From Clostridia bacterium (GTDB lineage: Bacteria > Bacillota > Clostridia > Oscillospirales > Butyricicoccaceae): 22,666 bases of DNA. The DNA lies in assembly GCA_017556565.1 (NCBI GenBank), contig JAFYMQ010000143.1, forward strand, positions 1-22,666, in the 5' to 3' direction. Below are positions 16,658-22,666 of this stretch, in pieces. The notes under the pieces are model-generated. The model ran no database searches, was not told where the DNA came from, and worked only from the letters and a program-made list of their open reading frames with translations. The translations under genes and the position numbers were made by a program. Within the stretch, counting starts at the first letter, position 1, and the number at the start of each line of letters is the position of its first letter.

Positions 16658-16830
16658 TCTAAGAAAGCCTTGGAATCTCAATGATTCCAAGGCTTTTTTC
16701 TTTGTTTTTATAATGTTTTAAACACGCTAAAATTGACTTGACCCCAATTTTGACACCAATTTTGACACCAACGCGAAGAGATCTTGGCTATGATTTAAAG
16801 CTAAGCTATTGTCCGTTTTTTTGTACACTA
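16648..16830. repeat. Integration-site repeat, copy 1: tRNA end, hairpin, integrase-tail-like sequence
   Basis: The segment runs from TCCGCA of the tRNA acceptor stem through the AAGCCTTGG hairpin and CTTTGTTTTTAT to repeated TTTTGACACCAA units and TTGTCCGTTTTTTTGTACA. It aligns in order with 19645-19826. On the minus strand both copies can be read as VGVKIGV, a wording I associate with C-terminal tails of clostridial tyrosine integrases, here with stop codons just before. This suggests both mark the att-proximal end of lost integrase genes. Confidence 0.6.
16664..16699 (+). terminator. Terminator after tRNA-fMet
   Basis: AAAGCCTTGGAATC pairs with GATTCCAAGGCTTT around TCAAT and is followed by a T-run. 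It belongs to the repeat whose second copy is at 19659-19691. Confidence 0.9.
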
Positions 16831-16858
16831 CTTATATTATCATAGAAGTACACTAGTG
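16823..16858. repeat. Two direct GTACACTA repeats and a CACTAGTG palindrome before the 585-residue gene
   Basis: GTACACTA occurs at 16823-16830 and 16848-16855, start to start 25 nt. The second overlaps the perfect palindrome CACTAGTG (16851-16858). TATATT/TATTAT (16833-16840) lies between them. This is the only operator-like pattern upstream of the gene starting at 16892; a good -35 is missing (the best is TTGTCC at 16809). Confidence 0.4.
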
Positions 16859-16891
16859 ATACACGGATAATTTATATGAGGGGGTAATACA

Positions 16892-18649
16892 ATGGCTAAC
16901 TTTATTGAAAATCTTGGTTTGGATTTTCTTACGGAGACCGAGGACCAAATTGCTAATCTTTGGAGCTTTATCGCGCAAAACGGAAAAGGCATCACCGGAT
17001 ATTATGGCTCACCCTATTTAAACTACCACTTTGGAGATGCACAGTTCATTTTGCGTACAGTAATCAACCACGACACGCAACATATCGAAGTTTCCGGAAT
17101 GGACACCCACTCTTCCGGCATATGCGTTTGGGATGTCCGTATTTCCGGTATGAACATCACTCGCACAGATGCTGACATTATGGAGCGTCGTTGTGTTGTT
17201 CATCGAGCAAATGACGGAGGTGGTATGGCTGTTGTCAACATAGTTAATGCAGACGTTCTTCCCAGCTATGACGAGGGCGAAATAATCAAGCTGCAGATGA
17301 TCGCATTCCCTACCTCTATTGACTATTTTAAAAATGAAGACGAATATGCCAAGGCACAACCAAAAAGCCGCACCGGAAAGAGTTTTCTGCTTGCAAACGG
17401 CGCTATGGCTCCCATAGGACTTATGCACAATCGAGATCCTAAAAATGACGACTATGGCTCCGATGACAATCTGGATGATCTCATGTTGATCCGCGGCACT
17501 GTAAAAGCTCTCTATATCGGAGAAATTGCGCTGAACGACCAAAAAGATAATGCCTATATTCGCTGTATCATTGAAACAGAGCATGGCGATCTTGAAATTA
17601 TTCACACCATAGATGAGGTAAAAGAGGAACAGCGAAGCAATATCCGAGTTGGTTCTGTAGTTAGTGGCATCTTCGTTCTGTCCGGTGATCCTGCCATATA
17701 TGAATATGAAAATGGCATTGTTTTGGATGAAGTAAACAATATGTCTATTCTTCGTTCAACTCTTGCAGGAGCAGATGCCGAACGTATCCGCAGAGTGTTT
17801 GCGGAAGATGCTATATACTATGCAGAATACAATGATGCCACATACAGTGGCCGCGATGCAATTATAGATCGTTTAAAGTTTGTTGCTAAAGCTCCGGATA
17901 AAAAGTTTTTTGCACATCTCGCTACAATCACCTCTGTAGATGAGGGTGATGAATCTCTCGCTTACGGCAAAGATAAACGTTGTATAGTTATCGCATCAGG
18001 CAGCGAAGACAATTATGATACTATTGCCTTTATAGAAATGAATGACGAAGGCTATATTTCAAAGCTTGTAACAAGCACCAATCCCAGATATCATTTCTCT
18101 ATTGACACAAAGATCAACCCCAAAAGTCCCTTTGATGACATAGAGTTCCCTAAATCGGTTATCGAGCCAATCATTAATCGCGCACGTTTTCATGGTATTA
18201 TCGACGACACTATTACTAATGAAAACATCTTGGATAACATAGATGATAGCTATATATTTAATAACAATATCAAGCAATTACTCGCCTCTATGCCCGACGG
18301 CAATACAGAGACTATGCTTAAAAATATGTTTGGATATCTATTCGCAAAAGCAGTTGAATTAACCTATACCAATGGAAAACAAGAAAAAAGTTGCACTAGC
18401 GGTAATCTCATTAGCTATTCCCCCTCCGACGTATGGAAAGGTGAAATTAGGACATATTTAGATGGGGAACAACATAATAAAATTGTATCTGCTATGGATT
18501 TAGGAAAACAATTTGCAAAAGACTTTGCATTCTTCCACCCTTTGGATGAACCCCACAACGAAGATTATGATTCAGATCTTTTTAAAGCACTAATAGTTGT
18601 GCAACAACTTGGAAAACTTTATGAGGACAAGTATATGGCAGAGGAATAA
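16892..18649 (+). CDS. Uncharacterised 585-residue multidomain protein, island cargo
   Basis: I do not recognise this protein. It has no signal peptide or membrane segment and is acidic. The visible layout is a first domain (1-185) with beta-rich stretches; an OB-like beta section (about 195-275: LMLIRGTVKALYIGE, then IRVGSVVSGIFVLSG); a segment resembling SnoaL/NTF2-like folds (about 283-400), with RRVFAEDAIYYAEYNDATYS then GRDAIIDRLKFV; and a helical end (about 430-585). GAGGGGG lies about 10 nt before the ATG. The gene is more AT-rich and freely uses TTA, TCA and ATA, unlike the hyu genes just before it, which supports horizontal origin. It lies between an integrase-tail remnant and an integrase fragment, as cargo of a decayed element. 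A defence, immunity or effector role is possible but unsupported. Confidence 0.8.
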   Translation: MANFIENLGLDFLTETEDQIANLWSFIAQNGKGITGYYGSPYLNYHFGDAQFILRTVINHDTQHIEVSGMDTHSSGICVWDVRISGMNITRTDADIMERRCVVHRANDGGGMAVVNIVNADVLPSYDEGEIIKLQMIAFPTSIDYFKNEDEYAKAQPKSRTGKSFLLANGAMAPIGLMHNRDPKNDDYGSDDNLDDLMLIRGTVKALYIGEIALNDQKDNAYIRCIIETEHGDLEIIHTIDEVKEEQRSNIRVGSVVSGIFVLSGDPAIYEYENGIVLDEVNNMSILRSTLAGADAERIRRVFAEDAIYYAEYNDATYSGRDAIIDRLKFVAKAPDKKFFAHLATITSVDEGDESLAYGKDKRCIVIASGSEDNYDTIAFIEMNDEGYISKLVTSTNPRYHFSIDTKINPKSPFDDIEFPKSVIEPIINRARFHGIIDDTITNENILDNIDDSYIFNNNIKQLLASMPDGNTETMLKNMFGYLFAKAVELTYTNGKQEKSCTSGNLISYSPSDVWKGEIRTYLDGEQHNKIVSAMDLGKQFAKDFAFFHPLDEPHNEDYDSDLFKALIVVQQLGKLYEDKYMAEE

Positions 18650-18682
18650 TCATAATGAATAAAGGCTAAGTCCGTGACTATC

Positions 18683-18988
18683 TTATCTACATAGGATATT
18701 TCCATCTTTATCTACCTTTTGGAGTCTACCTACAGTTCTCTTGATTTTTATTGAGTGCTTGTTCTCATCTACATCTCCCCATTGCAACCCCAGGACTTCA
18801 CCTAAACGAAGACCGGTGCTCAGCGTAAAAACAATAGCAAATGCCGTTAGTGTTCTCGATTTACTTGCCGCTGCCTGTAGTGCCGCTTGTTCAGACCTAT
18901 TAAGTATTCGCATTTCCTTTCGTGGTGTCGTTGGTACCTTGACACATTCCAAAATGTTTTTAACTGTACTCAAGGCAAAAAAGACCAA
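18683..18988 (-). pseudogene. Tyrosine recombinase (integrase) fragment
   Basis: The 101 readable residues contain ECVKVPTTPRKEMRILNRSE, typical of the linker before the catalytic domain of phage/ICE integrases, and TLSTGLRLGEVLGLQWGDVD, which holds the first catalytic arginine. The reading frame stops after VDKDGNILCR, before the His-x-x-Arg and Tyr motifs, so the enzyme is dead. The open frame also continues upstream to about 19036, but that part does not look like integrase, suggesting a junction near 18975. Direction (minus, toward the tRNA) is the usual one for an integrase beside its att site; the 585-residue gene now sits between this fragment and the tail-like sequence next to the tRNA. 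Confidence 0.8.
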
Positions 18989-19033
18989 AAATTCAACAAG
19001 CGGAACTCTAATTCCTGTAAATAGCTCCGCATT

Positions 19034-19055
19034 CCTCCTATGCTAAAATAGGAGG
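19034..19055 (+). promoter_or_regulatory. Hairpin covering the ribosome binding site of the HTH gene
   Basis: CCTCCTA (19034-19040) is perfectly complementary to TAGGAGG (19049-19055), loop TGCTAAAA. The right arm is the Shine-Dalgarno sequence 5-7 nt before the ATG at 19063, so the stem would hide it. The left arm supplies an AGGAGG on the other strand. Confidence 0.6.
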
Positions 19056-19062
19056 TGAAAAC

Positions 19063-19278
19063 ATGGTCAAATTAAGTCACAAAAAAGTGAGAAAAGAAAT
19101 TGCAGAGCACAACTGGAAACAGGAACCCATCGCGGAAGCACTGCAGATATCAGTCCGACATGTCCGAAATATATGCACAAAGGATACCGATGCGGCCGTA
19201 TCGCTCTGCTATAAATTAAGCAAGGTGTTTATCACAACCATTGAAGACTTATTGGAAGTAAAGGAGACAGGGAAATGA
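19063..19278 (+). CDS. Small helix-turn-helix protein (XRE-like)
   Basis: The protein has 71 residues. The helix-turn-helix is WKQEPIAEALQISVRHVRNI (residues 18-37), followed by AAVSLCYKLSKVFITTIEDL and LEVKE, the end pattern of small Cro/CI-type regulators in mobile elements. It probably binds DNA and regulates element genes. GGAGGTG lies 5 nt before the ATG but can be hidden by a perfect 7-bp stem. It overlaps the next gene by 4 nt (ATGA). Confidence 0.75.
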   Translation: MVKLSHKKVRKEIAEHNWKQEPIAEALQISVRHVRNICTKDTDAAVSLCYKLSKVFITTIEDLLEVKETGK

Positions 19279-19481
19279 GTACCGAATCCATTAGTCAACT
19301 CGCAGAAAGTTACCGCAGCCCAATGCTCGTGACCCATTTGCGCGTGTATCAGACGACAAGCTACTATATCTGCCCTCGCTGCGGCGTCACATTGGAGTGG
19401 GAATTCATGTCCTACTGCGATCGTTGCGGACAGTGTTTAGATTGGCGAAAATATCGAACTGTGATCATTGTAAAAAGATGA
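19275..19481 (+). CDS. Small zinc-ribbon protein
   Basis: The protein has 68 residues. Two CxxC knuckles, CPRC (about 35-38) and CDRC (about 50-53), form a probable zinc ribbon, flanked by aromatic and basic residues (DWRKYRTVIIVKR at the end). The start overlaps the HTH gene stop by 4 nt, so translation is coupled and the two probably act together. Function unknown; a DNA- or protein-binding role would fit. Confidence 0.7.
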   Translation: MSTESISQLAESYRSPMLVTHLRVYQTTSYYICPRCGVTLEWEFMSYCDRCGQCLDWRKYRTVIIVKR

Positions 19482-19644
19482 ATTGTCAATAAGAGTTGCC
19501 CCCTCGCGGATGTTATCCTGAGATGCTATTCCTATCGATCAATAAATATCCGCATAAAATGTGTTTTACGCCTCAAAAACTTGTTGAAAATGTATGCCCG
19601 TCGCGGTTAAACGCGGTCTTGACGCAAAGTAATACCTTATGCTC
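19482..19644. other. Stretch without a recognisable gene
   Basis: Open frames here are short and have no ribosome binding site or known motif. The + frame from 19496 and the minus frame 19764-19573 run across the att-like repeat and look like decay products. No promoter or RNA structure stands out. Confidence 0.5.
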
Positions 19645-19826
19645 TCCGCACAATTTAGAAAAGCCTTGGCATCGTAGATACCTAGGCTTTTCTTTGTTTT
19701 TATCATGCTCTAAATGCACCAAAATCACTTTGACACCAGCGGTTGACGCCAATTTTGACACCAACAGATGTGGTTTATATTGTTACTTATGGCTTATCTA
19801 TTGTACGTTTTATTGTACGTTTTATG
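19645..19826. repeat. Integration-site repeat, copy 2 (decayed)
   Basis: TCCGCA (19645-19650), a diverged CCA region, then AGAAAAGCCTTGG, an imperfect AAAAGCCTTGG/CCTAGGCTTTT hairpin (19659-19691), CTTTGTTTTTAT, TTTGACACCA units and TTGTACGTTTTATTGTACG. The order matches 16648-16830. Only the last few bases of the tRNA are preserved, consistent with an att site from element integration at the tRNA 3' end. Confidence 0.6.
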
Positions 19827-19937
19827 TAATACTCTATAGATGCAATTTAAGTTTGCTGTAAAAGCTTTATGATGTGTTACGAAATGACAATGCAAAACAA
19901 CAAATCCACAACTACACAAGAGAGGATGTTGCTTTAA

Positions 19938-20141
19938 GTGGACAATCAAGAACTGAAAGAGTTGCTCACAGGGATAATCGCCGAAAACAAAACCGGCAAC
20001 CCAAACGGAATAAGATTTCCCGAGTGCAGGAAGTGCAGCAAGTGGGCAAAGAAAACCAAAACCTGCAGCATATATCCAAACAGAATACCCGAAAAGATAT
20101 TTTGGGGAGAAGAGTCCTGCACGGAGATTCAAGCGATATAG
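19938..20141 (+). CDS. Small cysteine-rich protein (possible)
   Basis: The protein has 67 residues and starts at GTG, the first codon after an in-frame stop; AGAGG is 12 nt upstream, so initiation support is weak. CRKCSKWAKKTKTCSIYPNR followed by IPEKIFWGEESC resembles small cysteine-rich proteins with a C-x2-C...C-x-x-YPxxIP pattern found scattered in Firmicutes, function unknown; the cysteines may bind metal. It lies in the second, decayed element. An overlapping frame (19874-20179) on the same strand is less protein-like. Confidence 0.5.
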   Translation: MDNQELKELLTGIIAENKTGNPNGIRFPECRKCSKWAKKTKTCSIYPNRIPEKIFWGEESCTEIQAI

Positions 20142-20167
20142 ATTTTAATTGTAGACATGCTCAAATA

Positions 20168-20265
20168 TCAGTTGTATAGGTCTTCCCTGCTCCCATAAAA
20201 CTCACTCATTTTGTCCATGCTGTCCTTGTGGTCGGGTAGTGCGTGAGCATAGAAGCTCGCGGTGA
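20168..20265 (-). pseudogene. C-terminal remnant of a tyrosine recombinase
   Basis: Read on the minus strand to the stop at 20168-20170, the sequence gives TASFYAHALPDHKDSMDKMS and then EFYGSREDLYN. FYAHALPDHKDSM fits the end of integrases, where the catalytic tyrosine precedes AH or SH and a basic helix follows; the Tyr codon is at 20249-20251. Upstream the frame runs into the promoter at 20275, and the earlier catalytic motifs are absent. It is a separate piece from the fragment at 18683, possibly from a second integrase. The identification rests on a short motif. Confidence 0.5.
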
Positions 20266-20274
20266 AGCGATTCA

Positions 20275-20304
20275 TTGACACAACGCAGGCTTAAGGAGTA
20301 TAAT
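20275..20304 (+). promoter_or_regulatory. SigA-type promoter of the LRR gene (copy A)
   Basis: Perfect TTGACA (20275-20280), 18-nt spacer, perfect TATAAT (20299-20304), then CTTGTTAT. It shares GAAGCGATT before the -35 and other bases with the promoter at 21203-21232. Confidence 0.88.
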
Positions 20305-20327
20305 CTTGTTATGAAAGGGTGATTTTT

Positions 20328-20867
20328 ATGAATGAACAAGATTTTGTAATCTGGACCAACAAGCATAAAGCAGTCATTCTCGACAAATATACAGGAACAG
20401 ACAGCGTGGTTACCATACCCAATAACGTGCACATCATCAATAAAAATGCTTTTCGCGGGCTTGATTTTATCGAGGAGGTAATTATTCCCTACAAAGTCTG
20501 TTGTATCTTCGAATGCGCTTTTGCGGAATGCAAAAATCTAAAAAGGATAAAGATAGATAACAATGAGATTAAGTTTTACAAAACACCTTTTCTCAATTCG
20601 GCAGATAATTTTGAGATAATTTTCCGCGGCACCAAAGCCCGATTTGAAGAAAACGCCTCGAGTGTATTTATTTCAAGTCAGTTATTTTCCAGCGGCGACT
20701 ATCACCACCCCACCGCAACCCACTTTGAATATTATAAAATCGTCACCTATACACATATTTTTTCCAGCGACGAGTACAAGCCCTTTACCTGCACGGTAAA
20801 ATGCGCCGACGGCGATCTTGTCTATCACGAAAGACCTTATGAAACAAGGGAAATCAAAACAACGTGA
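20328..20867 (+). CDS. Leucine-rich-repeat protein (BspA/LRR_5 type)
   Basis: The protein has 179 residues. Repeats at about 28-75 follow the BspA-like pattern: VTIPNNVHIINKNAFRGLDF, then IEEVIIPYKVCCIFECAFAE and CKNLKRIKI. The first 25 residues and the last 100 are not repeats. No signal peptide, anchor or membrane helix is present, unlike secreted BspA proteins, so it is probably cytoplasmic and may bind another protein. The start is ATG 20328 with AAAGGG 8 nt before it; an upstream GTG in frame overlaps that site. A strong promoter lies just upstream. Its last codons contain an 18-nt sequence repeated at the right end of the window. Confidence 0.75.
   Translation: MNEQDFVIWTNKHKAVILDKYTGTDSVVTIPNNVHIINKNAFRGLDFIEEVIIPYKVCCIFECAFAECKNLKRIKIDNNEIKFYKTPFLNSADNFEIIFRGTKARFEENASSVFISSQLFSSGDYHHPTATHFEYYKIVTYTHIFSSDEYKPFTCTVKCADGDLVYHERPYETREIKTT
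20828..20845 (+). repeat. 18-nt direct repeat, copy 1
   Basis: CGAAAGACCTTATGAAAC, inside the last codons of the LRR gene; identical to 22638-22655. Confidence 0.9.
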
Positions 20868-21000
20868 GTATAAAGTAAAAACTTAATCTGAAACGGCATT
20901 AAAAAGCTGTTGGTATGCTATTGAATGGTTATTGGCACTCATTTTCGTACCGCTCTGCATCAGCTGTGCCGGGTTAATGCTAAATAAAGTGCACCCTATC

Positions 21001-21029
21001 AAAAAAGTCTGCCGTGGGGCAGACTTTTT
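21001..21029 (+). terminator. Rho-independent terminator after the LRR gene
   Basis: AAAAAAGTCTGCC pairs with GGCAGACTTTTTT over GTGG, with T's following on both strands; bidirectional. Confidence 0.88.
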
Positions 21030-21077
21030 TTGCTGTTTTACCCTGATCACACTCCGTTCAGACTAACTTTCGCAAAT

Positions 21078-21112
21078 AAAAAACAACACCCCGATGGGTG
21101 TTGTTTTTTTAT
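21078..21112 (+). terminator. Second terminator in tandem
   Basis: AAAAAACAACACCC pairs with GGGTGTTGTTTTTT over a 4-nt loop, followed by T's. It is also usable from the minus strand. Confidence 0.88.
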
Positions 21113-21202
21113 TTTGCTATGTGACAGAGTTTGTATCAATGCTTTCAGGTTAGTGAAGAAAAAACAGTCCGCGAACTGTTTTTCAAGCAATGAAGTGATT
21201 TG

Positions 21203-21232
21203 TTGACACAATGCGCGTCTGGGTTGTATAAT
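21203..21232 (+). promoter_or_regulatory. SigA-type promoter of the acyltransferase gene (copy B)
   Basis: Perfect TTGACA (21203-21208), 18-nt spacer, perfect TATAAT (21227-21232), then TTTGTTAT. The flanks resemble copy A at 20275. The leader to the ATG at 21357 is about 118 nt and includes GCAGGC/GCCTGC (21284-21289 with 21303-21308), a possible weak hairpin. Confidence 0.88.
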
Positions 21233-21356
21233 TTTGTTATAGCATCGGCAGGACATGCACAGCATTCGGGGCGCTGCTTATTTGCAGGCTCAGTCGGTTC
21301 GGGCCTGCTGACGCATGATAAATCGCAATGGGTTTGGCCGCACGAAAGAGGTAGTT

Positions 21357-22604
21357 ATGACAAAAACGATGTATCAGCTGGGCGTGATGGATCTGTATCC
21401 CATCGCTGCCAACAAAACGAAAATTGAAAACAATCCTTTTTTTCAGGCTAAGATGAAGGAGTCGGTGGACGCAGAGCGGTTATACGCGGCGGTAAAACAA
21501 TCGCTGTGCGAGCATCCACTGTTTGCCTGTACCCTGCGGTACAAGAAGGGATATTACCTTGAAACAAACGAAAACGACTTCATCCTGATCCGCGCAGACG
21601 AAGAAAGCCGGCCGCTCGCCTTCGGTGATGCCACAAACGGCTTTTTGTGGCAGATGTGCTATGATGAGTACAACATTTCCTTTGAGTGGTGCCACGCGAT
21701 CAGCGACGGCAGAGGTGCTTTTGCCTTCTTTTCATCGGTGCTGTGCCATTATTTCGGTGCGGACAGGTTGGTAGAGCCTGCATTGGAATTGGGGCTTGAA
21801 CACTTCTACAACAAAGCGGAGAAAGGTATCCCCCAAAAGAAGCAGGAGCGCGGGTTTGCAACCAATGCTCTCCCCATTATCAAGCGTGGTTATCGAACCG
21901 ATTGCCACATCCTGAAAGCGCCCATGAGCGAGGTGCTTACCGCGGCAAAAAAGAATGATTCCTCTCCTGCGGCGGTGCTGCCGCCTTTGGTTTCCATGGC
22001 ACTGCGCAAGCATATGAAACCAAAGGTAAAGAACAAAAACGTCAGCTGCAACGTGGTGGTTGACTGCCGCGTCCCGATGGATTTTCAGACCATGCATAAC
22101 TGCATAATCTCCAAGAACATTACCTACGTTGACCGTTATGACAGGATGGATTTTGCTCACGTCAGCACGATTTATCGGGCAATTCTCGACCTTGCCGTAC
22201 AGCCGGAAAACATCGTAAAGGCGGCAACGGAAACCATCGATATGCTAAGACCTATTGTTTCTGTAAAGCCGCGTTTCCTGCAAAAAGCTCTGGCAAAGGT
22301 CGTTGCCGGCGTGACAAAACATTCGGAAAGCAATTTTACCTTCACCTATCTTGGCAAAATGGATTTGCCGGACGAAGTGATGTCCGGACTTGCCGACTTC
22401 AATTTCCGCTCCTGGACCGATTTTGGCGAATGCAATGTTGCGGCTATCGATTTTGGCGGCACGCTGGTTTTGAACATTTGTGAAAACTATCAAGACAAGC
22501 GCATTATTCCCGATCTGATCGATATTTGCCGCACGGTGGGTATCAATTTTGAAACGGTGGACGTGCTTACCTATGAACAGGCTAACCTGAGACTTAAGAT
22601 TTGA
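21357..22604 (+). CDS. Condensation-domain / alcohol-acetyltransferase-like acyltransferase
   Basis: The protein has 415 residues. The catalytic motif HxxxDG is CHAISDGRG with His113 and Asp117-Gly118, as in condensation domains, PapA-type acyltransferases and alcohol acetyltransferases. The C-terminal half has the second-lobe pattern FTFTYLGKMDLPDEV and DFGGTLVLNICENYQDKR, resembling ISNLG and the NGKL/F-x-Y strand of the family. It is a single domain with no carrier protein, adenylation domain or other NRPS part nearby, so it probably esterifies or amidates a small acceptor from acyl-CoA or acyl-ACP. I start at ATG 21357 with AGAGG 5 nt upstream; an in-frame ATG at 21315 has no ribosome binding site. 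Its promoter is near-identical in plan to that of the LRR gene. No product pathway is readable. Confidence 0.8.
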   Translation: MTKTMYQLGVMDLYPIAANKTKIENNPFFQAKMKESVDAERLYAAVKQSLCEHPLFACTLRYKKGYYLETNENDFILIRADEESRPLAFGDATNGFLWQMCYDEYNISFEWCHAISDGRGAFAFFSSVLCHYFGADRLVEPALELGLEHFYNKAEKGIPQKKQERGFATNALPIIKRGYRTDCHILKAPMSEVLTAAKKNDSSPAAVLPPLVSMALRKHMKPKVKNKNVSCNVVVDCRVPMDFQTMHNCIISKNITYVDRYDRMDFAHVSTIYRAILDLAVQPENIVKAATETIDMLRPIVSVKPRFLQKALAKVVAGVTKHSESNFTFTYLGKMDLPDEVMSGLADFNFRSWTDFGECNVAAIDFGGTLVLNICENYQDKRIIPDLIDICRTVGINFETVDVLTYEQANLRLKI

Positions 22605-22637
22605 AACGCAAAGCATCCACACAGCAGAAATATGACG

Positions 22638-22655
22638 CGAAAGACCTTATGAAAC
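22638..22655 (+). repeat. 18-nt direct repeat, copy 2
   Basis: CGAAAGACCTTATGAAAC, 33 nt after the acyltransferase stop; identical to 20828-20845. Here it is not within a recognisable gene. Confidence 0.9.
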
Positions 22656-22666
22656 GTGACAGATCA

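Larger units (their letters stand above)
20868..21202. other. Intergenic stretch with two terminators and a readable minus-strand remnant
   Basis: It holds the terminators at 21001 and 21078. A minus-strand frame of about 40 codons ends at 20883 and reads SINPAQLMQSGTKMSANNHS and on, which looks like a gene remnant but has no ribosome binding site or full-length body. Confidence 0.4.

Noticed and set aside
16734..16775. TTTTGACACCAA repeats as a CRISPR-like or satellite array
   Set aside because: Only two or three imperfect short units with no spacers; better explained as repeated GVKI codons in an integrase tail.
19496..19861. 121-codon + strand frame across the second att-like repeat
   Set aside because: No ribosome binding site, composition unlike a protein, and it runs through the hairpin and repeat region.
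19874..20179. 101-codon + frame overlapping the small cysteine-rich gene
   Set aside because: No ribosome binding site and a low-complexity, Gln/Arg-rich translation; the frame with the conserved-looking cysteine pattern is preferred.
20202..20432. 76-codon minus frame over the LRR gene promoter
   Set aside because: It covers a strong promoter and the start of the LRR gene; the meaningful minus-strand reading there is the integrase-like end in another frame.

Overview
The window looks like chromosomal DNA of a Gram-positive Clostridia-type bacterium, probably of the Oscillospirales/Ruminococcaceae kind. The reasons are strong AGGAGG-type ribosome binding sites, SigA-like TTGACA/TATAAT promoters, a large Alu-domain SRP RNA placed directly before dnaX-ybaB-recR (an order known from Bacillus subtilis), and many tight operons with 1-4 nt overlaps. 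No rRNA or other marker allows a species call.

Layout. 1-4503 (+): end of an operon with a 5'-truncated neutral/alkaline ceramidase-like protein, a fucose/arabinose-isomerase-like protein and a clan-A-like glycoside hydrolase. A bidirectional terminator separates it from the minus-strand operon azlC-azlD-sfsA (6233-4549). Divergent from azlC is a SEDS-family cell-wall polymerase, a DUF1653 protein and a short-chain dehydrogenase (6383-8504). Next comes the housekeeping block SRP RNA-dnaX-ybaB-recR (8600-11660). A LysR regulator on the minus strand (11705-12604) is divergent from a hydantoinase A/B pair, hyuA-hyuB (12720-16436), with an AT-rich perfect inverted repeat between them. hyuAB has markedly stronger codon bias than its neighbours and contains no TTA, CTA or TCA codon within the antisense-open span.

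From 16581 the character changes. An initiator tRNA-fMet is followed by a decayed integration hot spot (about 16650-20270). It holds two diverged copies of the tRNA 3' end plus downstream hairpin plus an integrase-tail-like sequence (16648-16830 and 19645-19826), a tyrosine recombinase fragment with only the first active-site region, a separate fragment resembling a recombinase C-terminus, an unrecognised 585-residue cargo gene, and a small HTH/zinc-ribbon gene pair. The simplest reading is two related integrative elements inserted in tandem at tRNA-fMet and then eroded.

The right end (20275-22666) carries a small leucine-rich-repeat protein gene and a stand-alone condensation/acyltransferase-type gene. 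The two genes are driven by near-duplicate promoters, and an 18-nt sequence is repeated exactly near the end of the first gene and after the end of the second. The best candidate for something undescribed is the tRNA-fMet island with its 585-residue protein; the LRR/acyltransferase pair with matching promoters is second.
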